From NCBI GenBank assembly GCA_964617715.1, contig CAZTZN010000003.1:1-64000 (forward strand): a DNA stretch of 64,000 bases, in the 5' to 3' direction. Made by a program: the position numbers and the translations under genes. Below, one piece after another: positions 8,512-16,622 of the stretch; the first letter of the stretch is position 1; each line of letters begins with the position of its first letter. The notes under the pieces are model-generated. The model worked only from the letters and a program-made list of their open reading frames with translations. It was not told where the DNA came from and searched no databases. Origin of the DNA: JALGVA01 sp964617715 (GTDB lineage: Bacteria; Armatimonadota; Zipacnadia; Zipacnadales; UBA5352).

Positions 8512-10809
8512 ATGAGCCGATTCACGACCGCATTCATCGTAATGCTCGCAGCTCTCACAGCCGCCGGGCCAACCGCCGCCGTCACCCTTGTTAAGGACGG
8601 TGCTGCGCTCGGGGGCATCTACGTCCCCTCCGAGCCGACGCTGCAGGAGCAGTTCGCGGCCGAGGAGCTGCAGCGCTACATCGAGAAGGCAAGCGGGGCT
8701 CGGCTGGAGATCGCCACCGGAGCGCCCGAGGCCGATGCGCCCGCCATCGTGGTTGCCGAGGTCGGCCGGCTTGGGCTGGTCGGCGAGGAGGCCACCGAGG
8801 CCGAGGAGGCGCTGTCCATCGAGGGCGTGGTCAATCGCACCGCGGGCAGCCACGTGATCGTGGCGGGCGGCGGGCCGCGCGGCGTGGTCTATGCGGCCTA
8901 CGACCTGCTCGAGCGGCTGGGCTACCGGTGGTACTGGCCGGGCGAGACCGGCGAGGTCACGCCGTCCCTGGACGACGTGACGTTCGAGGACCTGGCGATC
9001 GCGCGCGATCCGTCGTTCGTGCGGCGACACTCGATGGGCGCGGCCTCGGATGGCTGGGCGGACATACGGTGGAATGCCGACGTGGTGGACTGGCTGGTCA
9101 AGGCGCGGCAGAACTTCTGGCTGAAGAACCCGCCGGGCGAGCAGTACGAGGGCTTTCTCGAACGCCGCGGCGGAACCTACACGAAGATCGGCTCGGGCCA
9201 CAACTGGCAGCACATCATCCCCGCCGAGCGCTACTTCGAGGCCCATCCCGAGTGGTTCCCGCTGATCCGCGGCGAGCGCAGGCCCCAGGGACAGCTCTGC
9301 CTGAGCAATCCCGAGGTGCTGCAACGCCTGACCGACTACGCCCTCGCAGGCGCGGCGCAGATGGCCGAGAACCCGAACGTGATGTTCATCGACATGACCC
9401 AGAACGACGGTGCGGGCTGGTGTGAATGCGAGCGCTGCCGGGCGATCGATGACCGCGACCCGTCCACGCACGCCGACATCGTGCTGTGGGCCATCAACCA
9501 GATCGCCGATACGGTGAAACAGCAGTATCCGCAGGCGGTTCTCTTTACCTTCGCCTACGCGGGGTCGGCGGGGCTGCCGAGCTGGATTTCGCCCGCCGAA
9601 AACGTCATGATCGAGCAGACGAACTACTGCTACAATTACGGAGGCAGCTTCCTCAATCCGAAGTCGGGCCCGGGCACGCGCTACAGGGCGCAGATCGACG
9701 CCTGGGCGCCGGTCACCGCCCTGCACGGCATTTACGAGTACTTCGGCTTCTACAACTGGCTGGAGGCGCTCCCGGTGACGCTCTACCGGCTCTCCGAGGA
9801 GGTCCCGTACTACAAGCAGCTCGGCGTGCACGGCTTCTACTCCGAGACCGAGCAGCGCTGGTCCACCAACCACCTGCTCTATTACGCCTTCGCGCGCATG
9901 TGGTGGGACCACGAGACCGACGTGCAGGCGATGTTCGACGAATTCATCCGCCTGTTCTACGGCCCGGCGCAGGAGCCGATGCGACGGTTCTACCTGGCGC
10001 TGGAGACCTCCGGTGGGCCTGATCGCTACTGGAGTGGCAACGTGTCGGACCTCCCCGGGATCTTCCCGCGCGCGCTGCGCGAGCAGTGCCGCGCCGATCT
10101 GGAGGAGGCGAAGCGCCTGGCCGCCGATGATCCGCTGGTGAGCGCGCGGCTGGCCTTCGTCGAGTTGGGCTGGCGTTACACCGAGCTGCACCTCGAGGCG
10201 ATGGAGGCGCACGCCGCCTGCACTCGCGCGCCATCGGCGCAAACCCGCGCTGCGGCCGCCGAGGCGTGGCGGCGCTACCTTGACTACTTCGACAAGCTCG
10301 AGGGCACCCACGCCTTCGCCGAGAGCGACCTACCGCGCTTCCGCCAGCGCGCCGAGACACAAGCTGCGGTCTACACGCTGGACCTGGCCGGCCTGCAACC
10401 GGGCGAGTTCGAGTACACCGACTCGCTCATGAGTGGCGGCAACGCCTACCTGCACGGCGTGGTGGACGCGATGTACGCCGGCAAGTGGGGCCTGTGCCTC
10501 CGCCCGGGGCAGAGCGGAGCGCTGACCTACGAGATTGGCGCGACCGAGGGCCACACTCTCGTGTCGTTGCGCTTCAGCTTCGACGGCGGGCTGGTCGAGG
10601 GCGTCACCAATGCCATCGAGTACTCGCTCGATGGCGAGAGCTGGGTGGCGCTGGTCACCGACGCCGCGCCGACACGCGATACGGTCCACGATCTCAGCGC
10701 CAAGGTCGCCGGTCAGCCGCGTGTGTGGCTGCGGGCGCGCTACGCCAGCACCCTCGATCGCGACTGGTGCGCGCTCTATCGCGTTCATATCAGTGGCGAG
10801 GTGCGGTAG
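8512..10809 (+). CDS. Secreted DUF4838-domain protein (GH20/GH67-like architecture)
   Basis: A protein of 765 residues. ATG 8512 is preceded by GAGGGAG and followed by a signal peptide (FTTAFIVMLAALTAAGPTAA). Residues ~30-150 form the alpha/beta domain seen before GH20/GH67 barrels (AAEELQRYIEKASGARLEI; GVVYAAYDLLERLGYRWYWPG). DUF4838 follows, with HPEWFPLI and a zinc-finger-like GWCECERCRAID. The last ~130 residues look like a beta-sandwich. DUF4838 proteins are common in polysaccharide-degrading loci but have no proven reaction. A related protein at 16623-19310 shares the order of landmarks, including paired cysteines (YCNCPSC there). It follows the trimerisation-domain glycosidase closely. 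Confidence 0.82.
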   Translation: MSRFTTAFIVMLAALTAAGPTAAVTLVKDGAALGGIYVPSEPTLQEQFAAEELQRYIEKASGARLEIATGAPEADAPAIVVAEVGRLGLVGEEATEAEEALSIEGVVNRTAGSHVIVAGGGPRGVVYAAYDLLERLGYRWYWPGETGEVTPSLDDVTFEDLAIARDPSFVRRHSMGAASDGWADIRWNADVVDWLVKARQNFWLKNPPGEQYEGFLERRGGTYTKIGSGHNWQHIIPAERYFEAHPEWFPLIRGERRPQGQLCLSNPEVLQRLTDYALAGAAQMAENPNVMFIDMTQNDGAGWCECERCRAIDDRDPSTHADIVLWAINQIADTVKQQYPQAVLFTFAYAGSAGLPSWISPAENVMIEQTNYCYNYGGSFLNPKSGPGTRYRAQIDAWAPVTALHGIYEYFGFYNWLEALPVTLYRLSEEVPYYKQLGVHGFYSETEQRWSTNHLLYYAFARMWWDHETDVQAMFDEFIRLFYGPAQEPMRRFYLALETSGGPDRYWSGNVSDLPGIFPRALREQCRADLEEAKRLAADDPLVSARLAFVELGWRYTELHLEAMEAHAACTRAPSAQTRAAAAEAWRRYLDYFDKLEGTHAFAESDLPRFRQRAETQAAVYTLDLAGLQPGEFEYTDSLMSGGNAYLHGVVDAMYAGKWGLCLRPGQSGALTYEIGATEGHTLVSLRFSFDGGLVEGVTNAIEYSLDGESWVALVTDAAPTRDTVHDLSAKVAGQPRVWLRARYASTLDRDWCALYRVHISGEVR

Positions 10810-11062
10810 CGGATCTGCGAGTGTCCCTGATCCAGGGGCGCGACTGTGGTACGCGGCTGACGTCGCGGTTCACGAGACGCCATGGGCCGGGGTGAAAGCT
10901 CCGCCCGGGCGGTGGCCCTTCCGTGACAGAGCACCACTTCGCGCCGCGGCCTTCTTCTGGCGATACTGGCCCGTACGCGTGGCGCGCTGTGTGCAGGCGG
11001 CAGGATGGCGGTGCCCGGGTATCATCGCCCCTCACGAAGGTTCCACCCCGGCCCGGCGCTCG

Positions 11063-13258
11063 TCACCCCACCCGCAGCAGGCGGGCCTCGCCGGGGCCGA
11101 GCGTGAGTCTCAGTTCGCCTTCGTTGATGACGATGGCCTCATCAGAGGCGACGTCCGCCGCGCGTGAAGCATCGAGGCTGATGCCTGCGTTGGCCGGCTC
11201 GTCCGCGAAGTTCGCGACCAGTGCCCATACGTGACCATCCGCGCCCGGCACGCACACCGCGCGCACCAGCTCGTGGTCACACGCAGGTCGCTTCGCCGCA
11301 GTCGCAACCTGGGCGGTCTCGTCGGCATTCACGCCTGACAGTATGACGTTGCCGCAATCGAGCAGCACCTGCCCCGGGTTCGCCTCGATGGTGCCGAGGG
11401 CGCAGGGGCAACACAATTCATCGTAGTAGAGGCTGTCGCCGTAGCCTGAGGCGCGGCGCCGCCCGGCCTGACAGAGCACGAAGGCCTCGCCGCCGTAGAT
11501 GCCCGCCGCGCCGATGGCGCCCTCGACGCAGACCCAGGTTGAGCGCAGGTCGATCCGGTCCGCGCTCTCGGCGCGCACGACCATGGGCCCGGCCTCGCCT
11601 GTGTACGTCCGCTCCAGATCGTTGAAGATGTCGTTGGGCACGTTGAGCTTGAGGCCCTTGACCTCACGCAGCCAGCAGCGAATCGGCGCCGCGCAGTACT
11701 CCAGCACGATCATCGTCCGGTCATCGGGCAGCGCGGCGACGGCGTACTTGTGCTCAATCGGCACAGGCGGCGTCCAGCCCTCGGGGAAGATTGCGCCCGC
11801 GCGGTCGTCCATCGCGCCCCAGGTGATGAATCCCCCGCGGAAGAGCGCCTGGTCGTGGCGGATCACCTCCGGGATGCCGTTCGCGCCCGGCAGTCGCACG
11901 GAACCCGCAAGGTTGTAGTCCCACTCGGCGAGGTGACCATCGCCCGGCGGCAGGCACAGGCCCTGAGGCCGCTGGCGCGCGCGCCAGCTCCACGACGCGA
12001 TGCGCCGCGCCGAGCGATGCAGGACCGCGCCGTGTTCGGGCTCGATCCAGCCGCCGCGCACCGAGTCCTCGAAGTCGTTGGCAGGAACCGGCTCGGGGAT
12101 GTCAAGCACGCGCCGCCAGTACGCGTTCATCGCGAGCACCACGGCCTTGTCCGACTCGAGGCGCGTGTAGTAGTAGGGGTTGGCCGCGCGGATCGTCGCC
12201 AGCCGCTGCGACAGGAAGCTGCCGTCGCCGGTGATGGCCTGCTCGGTGCGGATCAGCTCCAGCGCCCCCGCCTCCAGCATTTGCGCATGCGGGTCGCCAA
12301 AGCGCCGGGCCGCCAGCAGGAGGCCCGGCAGCAGGTAGTCCTGGCAGTAGCAGTAGCGCTGGCGCGAGTCGCCGCCGATGCGGCACAGCCGGCCATCGGC
12401 GAAGATCAGGCGCTTGACCAGCTCCCACAGCTCGCGGCCATGGTGGTAGAGGCCCGCAGGCGGCTCCCAGCCGGCGCTTTCGCAGGCGAAGTGCATCATC
12501 GCCATGTTGGACAGACAGATGACCATGTAGCCGACGTTCAGGTAACCGTGGTGGTCGAGGGCGTAGTGCTCGAAGAAGTTCGGCCCGACGTGCCACTCCC
12601 GCAGCGGCCCCCCGGCGATGATGGTGTCGTCCTCGGCGTCGGCCTCGATGGAGATGCCGTTGAGCAGGAAGCGCGTGCCCTTCTCGACCCACTCGGGGAC
12701 GTGAGGCTCGTCCGGGTACATGCGCGCGACGCGGGTGAGCAGCGCGCCGTTCCAGATGTTCGACTCAGGGCGGTTGCCGCGGTCGGCGTTCCACTTCGTC
12801 CCGGTAATGGGCAGCTCCAGCAGCGCGTCGGCCTCCGAGGTGAGCATGCGCCGCACGCCCGCACGGTCCTCGTCGGTCAGGTGTGCGTCGATGGCCTCGA
12901 TACCGTGCATCATGCGCTCAACGCCCAGCGCGGAGATCCAGGTGTGCCCCCACCGCGTCCCGTCCGAGCAGTGGTGGTCGCCGGAGACGTGGCTGGCGAG
13001 CGAGTAGCGCAGCGCCCGCAGCGTGCGCTCCAGCAGGTGCTGGCGCGAGAGCCCCACGACGTCCTCGTCGAGGTCGGGCTCGGCCACCAGCACCGCGAGC
13101 GCGCCGATGTACTTCTGGTTGGTCTGCACACCCCACGCGTCGTAGCCGGTCCCGAAGCAACCGAGGTCGGAGCGCTCCGGGTCATCCCACCAGTAGCGCT
13201 CGGCGAACCTCGGCCACGGCTCCAGCACGCGGATGAAGTCGAGATGGGTGGGTGTCAC
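11063..13258 (-). CDS. (alpha/alpha)-toroid polysaccharide lyase/heparinase-like protein
   Basis: I do not recognise a named family. The ~730-residue protein has a helical first half with repeated Trp, Asn and His motifs (ADRGNRPESNIWNGALL; NFFEHYALDHHGYLNVGYM; MAMMHFACESAGW), as in (alpha/alpha)6-toroid lyases and glycuronyl hydrolases. The second half is beta-rich, as in heparinase II/III and alginate lyase beta-sandwich domains (AGAIFPEGWTPPVPIEHKYA). GTG 13258 is chosen because GGAGG lies 10 bases upstream and conservation seems to start there; ATG 13288 or 13312 would extend it. No signal peptide is visible from any start, so it looks cytoplasmic. It is convergent with the DUF4838 gene. 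Confidence 0.6.
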   Translation of the reverse strand: MTPTHLDFIRVLEPWPRFAERYWWDDPERSDLGCFGTGYDAWGVQTNQKYIGALAVLVAEPDLDEDVVGLSRQHLLERTLRALRYSLASHVSGDHHCSDGTRWGHTWISALGVERMMHGIEAIDAHLTDEDRAGVRRMLTSEADALLELPITGTKWNADRGNRPESNIWNGALLTRVARMYPDEPHVPEWVEKGTRFLLNGISIEADAEDDTIIAGGPLREWHVGPNFFEHYALDHHGYLNVGYMVICLSNMAMMHFACESAGWEPPAGLYHHGRELWELVKRLIFADGRLCRIGGDSRQRYCYCQDYLLPGLLLAARRFGDPHAQMLEAGALELIRTEQAITGDGSFLSQRLATIRAANPYYYTRLESDKAVVLAMNAYWRRVLDIPEPVPANDFEDSVRGGWIEPEHGAVLHRSARRIASWSWRARQRPQGLCLPPGDGHLAEWDYNLAGSVRLPGANGIPEVIRHDQALFRGGFITWGAMDDRAGAIFPEGWTPPVPIEHKYAVAALPDDRTMIVLEYCAAPIRCWLREVKGLKLNVPNDIFNDLERTYTGEAGPMVVRAESADRIDLRSTWVCVEGAIGAAGIYGGEAFVLCQAGRRRASGYGDSLYYDELCCPCALGTIEANPGQVLLDCGNVILSGVNADETAQVATAAKRPACDHELVRAVCVPGADGHVWALVANFADEPANAGISLDASRAADVASDEAIVINEGELRLTLGPGEARLLRVG

Positions 13259-13413
13259 GTGCGTATCGCCTCCGCGTCGATCGTTCATGGAGAGGCCGGA
13301 CTTCCCGCCCATGAGCGGGATCTGTGCCGTTCATTCGCGGCTCCGCTGAGCACACCTGCGTCCCGTGGTCGCCGGCATGGGCAAGGACGCAGGCCGAACA
13401 GACTCTGTCCTCT

Positions 13414-13422
13414 GCATGCAAC
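13414..13422 (-). promoter_or_regulatory. Second copy of GTTGCATGC
   Basis: On the minus strand this reads GTTGCATGC, identical to the first nine bases of the inverted repeat at 5829-5842. Like that copy it lies in a divergent intergenic space, here between the toroid protein and the HD protein. It may be a half-conserved operator or chance. Confidence 0.15.
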
Positions 13423-13510
13423 ACAACCGCCCCGCCGGACGGAGAGGGCTCCCGTCTCCTCGCCGCGAAATGTGCAATGTCGCTTGGAGCGTTGACGGGA
13501 GGCGAGACGG

Positions 13511-14059
13511 ATGACCCGCGATGAGGCGCTGACGATTCTGCACGAGCACGTGGCGAACGAGAACCTGCGCAAGCACGCCTACGCGGTCGAGGCCGCCATG
13601 CGGGCCTATGCGCGCAAGTTCGGCGAGGATGAGGACTACTGGGGCGTGGTGGGGCTGCTGCACGACTTCGACTGGGAGATCCACCCGACGCTCGAGGAGC
13701 ACCCGCAGAAGGGAGCGGAGATCCTGCGCGCGCGGGGCGCCGACGAGGCGCTGGTGCAGGACATCCTCGCCCACGCGCCGCACACCGGCGTGCCGCGCGA
13801 CAGCCTGCTGCGTAAGACGCTGTTCGCGGTCGATGAGCTGACCGGCTTCATCGTGGCCTGCGCGCTGGTGCGGCCGAACGGCATCGCGGACCTGAAGGCG
13901 AAGTCGGTGCGCAAGAAGATGAAGGACAAGTCCTTTGCGGCGGCGGTCTCGCGCGATGACCTGCAGACCGGCGCGGCGGAGCTGGGCATCGACCTCTCCG
14001 AGCATATCCAGTTCGTGATCGATGCGATGAAGAGCATCCGCGAGGAACTCGGGCTGTAG
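13511..14059 (+). CDS. HD-domain protein (HDIG-type putative phosphohydrolase)
   Basis: A compact 182-residue HD protein. His in LRKHAYAVEAAM, the HD pair in GLLHDFDWE, then His in EEHPQKGAEILR and HAPHTGVPRD are in the right order for the metal-binding residues of a single HD domain. GGGAGG lies 8 bases before the ATG. Family members hydrolyse nucleotides or small phosphoesters in the cytoplasm; the substrate cannot be told here. No partner domain is attached. It is transcribed alone, divergent from the toroid lyase-like gene, with ~310 non-coding bases after it. Confidence 0.85.
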   Translation: MTRDEALTILHEHVANENLRKHAYAVEAAMRAYARKFGEDEDYWGVVGLLHDFDWEIHPTLEEHPQKGAEILRARGADEALVQDILAHAPHTGVPRDSLLRKTLFAVDELTGFIVACALVRPNGIADLKAKSVRKKMKDKSFAAAVSRDDLQTGAAELGIDLSEHIQFVIDAMKSIREELGL

Positions 14060-14370
14060 GGAAGCATCATTCACGCCTGGGGACCGCGCTTGCGGCCTGA
14101 CGCGGTAGTCATGGCCGCCCGGAACGAGCCATCCCACACGCGGCGAGCAGTGCGCGTCGTATCCCCTGCCTCGACAGGCCACGGCATTCGCCGTGGCCGC
14201 CGGCGCCGATCGGGACCACGTCCGTCGCGATGATGGTTCTCCTCTCGCGGACCTGTGCCGCGCCGGGGAAATACATGCGGCCCCGAACCATCCCGGGCAA
14301 TAAGTCGTCTCAAAAAACCAGAGCTGTAACCGGCGGTGGTCGGGACACGCCGTAATCTGCGAGGTGCCCG
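14060..14370 (+). other. Intergenic region with hairpins, no gene seen
   Basis: These ~310 bases between the HD gene and the esterase contain no convincing coding frame. They hold the 9-bp hairpin at 14177-14198 and, at 14232-14292, complementary segments that could form a three-way junction: GATGGTTC with GAACCATC outside, CGCGG with CCGCG, and CGGGG with CCCCG. An AAAAAA run follows at 14312-14317. No known riboswitch consensus was recognised. Confidence 0.4.
14177..14198. terminator. GC-rich hairpin, possible terminator of the HD gene
   Basis: GGCCACGGC pairs perfectly with GCCGTGGCC across an ATTC loop, 118 bases after the HD stop codon. There is no T-run behind it, so a classical intrinsic terminator is doubtful. 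Confidence 0.3.
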
Positions 14371-15336
14371 ATGTCCATAACTGCTGGGCGACAAATAGTG
14401 TCAGCGCTCAGCGTTTCCCTCATTTGCATCGCGGTCGCCTGCGCACAGCCGCCCGCACGCGAGCATAGCCCGCTCGGCAGTGCGCCCCATTGGACCACCG
14501 GCGCCGTGCGGGCACCGGGCGTGCAGTACCGCACCTTCGACAGTGTGGCCGCCGGCTGCCTCGTCAGCTACCACGTCTACCTCCCCGATGAGTATGGCAC
14601 CGAACCGGAGCGCCGCTTCCCGGTGCTCTACTGGCTGCATGGCTCACTTGGGGGCCTGCGAGGCATCGCCCCGCTCGCAGCGCACTTCGGGGACGCCATG
14701 CGCGCGGGGCTGATCCCGCCGATGATCGTGGTCTTCCCCAACGGGCTTCGGCTCAGCCTGTGGGTGGACTCGAAGGACGGTTCGGTGCCGATGGAAACGG
14801 TGGTCGTGAAGGAGTTGCTGCCGGATGTGGATGCAAACCTCCGCACTATCCCCACACGCGAGGGCCGGATCGTCGAGGGCTTCAGCATGGGCGGATACGG
14901 GGCGGCGCGCTTTGGGCTGAAGTACCACGACCTCTTCGGCGCAGTCTCGGTGCTCTCCGGCGGGCCGTTGCAGCAGGAGTTCACCCATGGGCCGCGCTTG
15001 TCCGAAATGCGCCGGAAGATGGTCCTGCAGGCGGTCTTCGGTGGCGACTACGCGTACTTCCGTGCACTCAGCCCGTGGGTATTGGCCGAAGAGAATGCAG
15101 ACGCGGTCCGGCAGACCATGCGCATGCGCCTGGTGATCGGCGAACTCGACGAGATGCTGGCGGTCACGCGTGAGTTCCACGCGCACCTGGCAGAACTCGG
15201 AATTCCTCACAGCTTCACGGTGCTGCCCGGCATCGGTCATGATTCGCGCGCGGTGCTGCTCGGCCTCGGCGACGCAGGCTGGGCGTTCTACCGTGAGGCC
15301 CTCGCCCCCCTTAGTGACGCTGTCCCCGCCGACTGA
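14371..15336 (+). CDS. Secreted esterase, alpha/beta hydrolase (esterase D/feruloyl-esterase type)
   Basis: A protein of 321 residues with a signal peptide (VSALSVSLICIAVACAQ). The frame YHVYLPDEY, then FPVLYWLHGSLGG (oxyanion region), GFSMGGYGAARFGLKY (nucleophile Ser in G-x-S-x-G), a later Asp in GELDEM and His in LPGIGHDSRAV give the complete putative Ser-Asp-His triad of PF00756 esterases. Relatives remove acetyl or feruloyl groups from plant polysaccharides, or act as S-formylglutathione hydrolase; the signal peptide and context favour the former. GAGGTG lies 4 bases before the ATG. It is convergent with the Gfo/Idh gene. Confidence 0.85.
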   Translation: MSITAGRQIVSALSVSLICIAVACAQPPAREHSPLGSAPHWTTGAVRAPGVQYRTFDSVAAGCLVSYHVYLPDEYGTEPERRFPVLYWLHGSLGGLRGIAPLAAHFGDAMRAGLIPPMIVVFPNGLRLSLWVDSKDGSVPMETVVVKELLPDVDANLRTIPTREGRIVEGFSMGGYGAARFGLKYHDLFGAVSVLSGGPLQQEFTHGPRLSEMRRKMVLQAVFGGDYAYFRALSPWVLAEENADAVRQTMRMRLVIGELDEMLAVTREFHAHLAELGIPHSFTVLPGIGHDSRAVLLGLGDAGWAFYREALAPLSDAVPAD

Positions 15337-15365
15337 GGTTGTAATCCAGGGGGAGCGGCGCGACC

Positions 15366-15385
15366 ATCGCGCGAGCCGGCGCGAT
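15366..15385. terminator. Hairpin between convergent genes
   Basis: ATCGCGC and GCGCGAT form a 7-bp stem around a 6-base loop in the 48-base space between the converging esterase and Gfo/Idh genes; the last base touches the end of the latter. It could serve both directions, but no T-run is present. Confidence 0.3.
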
Positions 15386-16422
15386 CAGAACAGCGGCACG
15401 TCCAGCCGCACACCGCCCTGCCTGGCGGACTCGTGAGCCAGCACGCCGGGCAGGCAGAAGTCCATCGAGCGCGCCTCGTCGAACGGTGGCGCGGTGTCAT
15501 CGACCACGCTGTGCACGAACTCGTCCACCATCACCTGCAGGTGGTCGCGACCGTCCTCGCGCTCGTGCCACGGCATGGGCCAGTCGCGCCACCCCGGCTG
15601 GTCGTCGGTCGAGATCAGCACGCGCAGCGCCTCGGGCGTGCGGTAGTCGGTGTTGATGACGCGGATCGAGCCCTCGGTGCCGTACAGTGCCGCGCACCAG
15701 ATGAACGGGTGGCTGAGCATGAAGCCGTTCGTGAGGCTGATGGTGCGCCCTCCCTCGGTCTCGAGGATGGCGGTCTCGAGCGGGAAGACCTCGACGCCCG
15801 CGACCTCCTGCCGCCCGCCCACGATCCCGGTGGCGTTGATGCAGCGGTCGCCCATGAGCTGCAGCAGCGGGCCGAGGGTGTGCGAGGAGTACGCCAGCGG
15901 CGGCAGGTCGGTGAAGCGCCACGACCGCGTGTGCTGCTCCTCCGCCGCCGAGAGCGGGCGCACCGGCCGGCAGTCGTGCGTGTACTCGGCCATCCCGCCG
16001 ATGATCTCGCCGAGCATGCCGTCCTCGACGACCTGCGCCAGCCGCCCGCACCAGCCCATGTAGATGTAGTCCTCTGCCAGCATGTACTTCAGGCCGCGCT
16101 CGCGCACCAGCGCGACGATGTCCCGCGCCTGCTCGGCGGAGTAGACGTTGGGCGTCTCGACCAGCACATGCGCGCCCGCCCGCAGCGCAGCCAGCGACTG
16201 CGGCGCATGCGCCGGCCCGGGGGTGACGATTGCGACCAGGTCGGGCTTCACGGCGTCGAGCATCTGGTCGAAGTCCGCGAAGCCCGCGAAGTCCGAGTGC
16301 TCCTCCAGCTTCTCCGGGCGAGCGTCGCAGACCGCGACCACCTCGCAGTGCTCGTTCTCCTGCAGGAGTTTGACGAAGGTCGAACCACGGTTGAGCCCGG
16401 CGACTACGCAGCGCAGCATCAT
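15385..16422 (-). CDS. Gfo/Idh/MocA-family protein lacking the EKP lysine
   Basis: A 345-residue NAD(P)-binding protein. ATG 16422 has AAGG 8 bases upstream; longer versions add an unrelated proline/arginine stretch. It opens with a Rossmann fold (CVVAGLNRGSTFVKLL, VVAVCDARPEKLEEH) and continues with DLVAIVTPGPAHAPQSLAAL as in Gfo/Idh/MocA oxidoreductases. The usual E-K-P catalytic segment reads VLVETPNVYS, so the Lys is Thr. The C-terminal half has EDYIYMGWCGRLAQVV and the sheet domain. Sugar oxidoreductases of this family usually need that lysine, so this one may act differently or only bind. It is the last gene of the minus-strand run starting near 23.95 kb. Confidence 0.83.
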   Translation of the reverse strand: MMLRCVVAGLNRGSTFVKLLQENEHCEVVAVCDARPEKLEEHSDFAGFADFDQMLDAVKPDLVAIVTPGPAHAPQSLAALRAGAHVLVETPNVYSAEQARDIVALVRERGLKYMLAEDYIYMGWCGRLAQVVEDGMLGEIIGGMAEYTHDCRPVRPLSAAEEQHTRSWRFTDLPPLAYSSHTLGPLLQLMGDRCINATGIVGGRQEVAGVEVFPLETAILETEGGRTISLTNGFMLSHPFIWCAALYGTEGSIRVINTDYRTPEALRVLISTDDQPGWRDWPMPWHEREDGRDHLQVMVDEFVHSVVDDTAPPFDEARSMDFCLPGVLAHESARQGGVRLDVPLF

Positions 16423-16622
16423 GTCGATCACCTTCTCGGACGAGATCAGCGCTCGTGGCCATCCTGCGGGGGCCAGGCTACCACGCGGCCCGCCTTTGCC
16501 GTCAGCCCTTCCGCCCGAATACGTTGCGCACGACTCACCGCATGGCGCCCTCGGGCGCCCGGTGGCGCAGGTGCGCGCCACCACCTCCGTCGGCGCGGCG
16601 CGCGGCGCTTACCGGCCCCACG

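Noticed and set aside
10901..10912. Perfect palindrome CCGCCCGGGCGG
   Set aside because: It has no loop and no T-run and is of a kind frequent in GC-rich DNA; neither terminator nor operator is supported.
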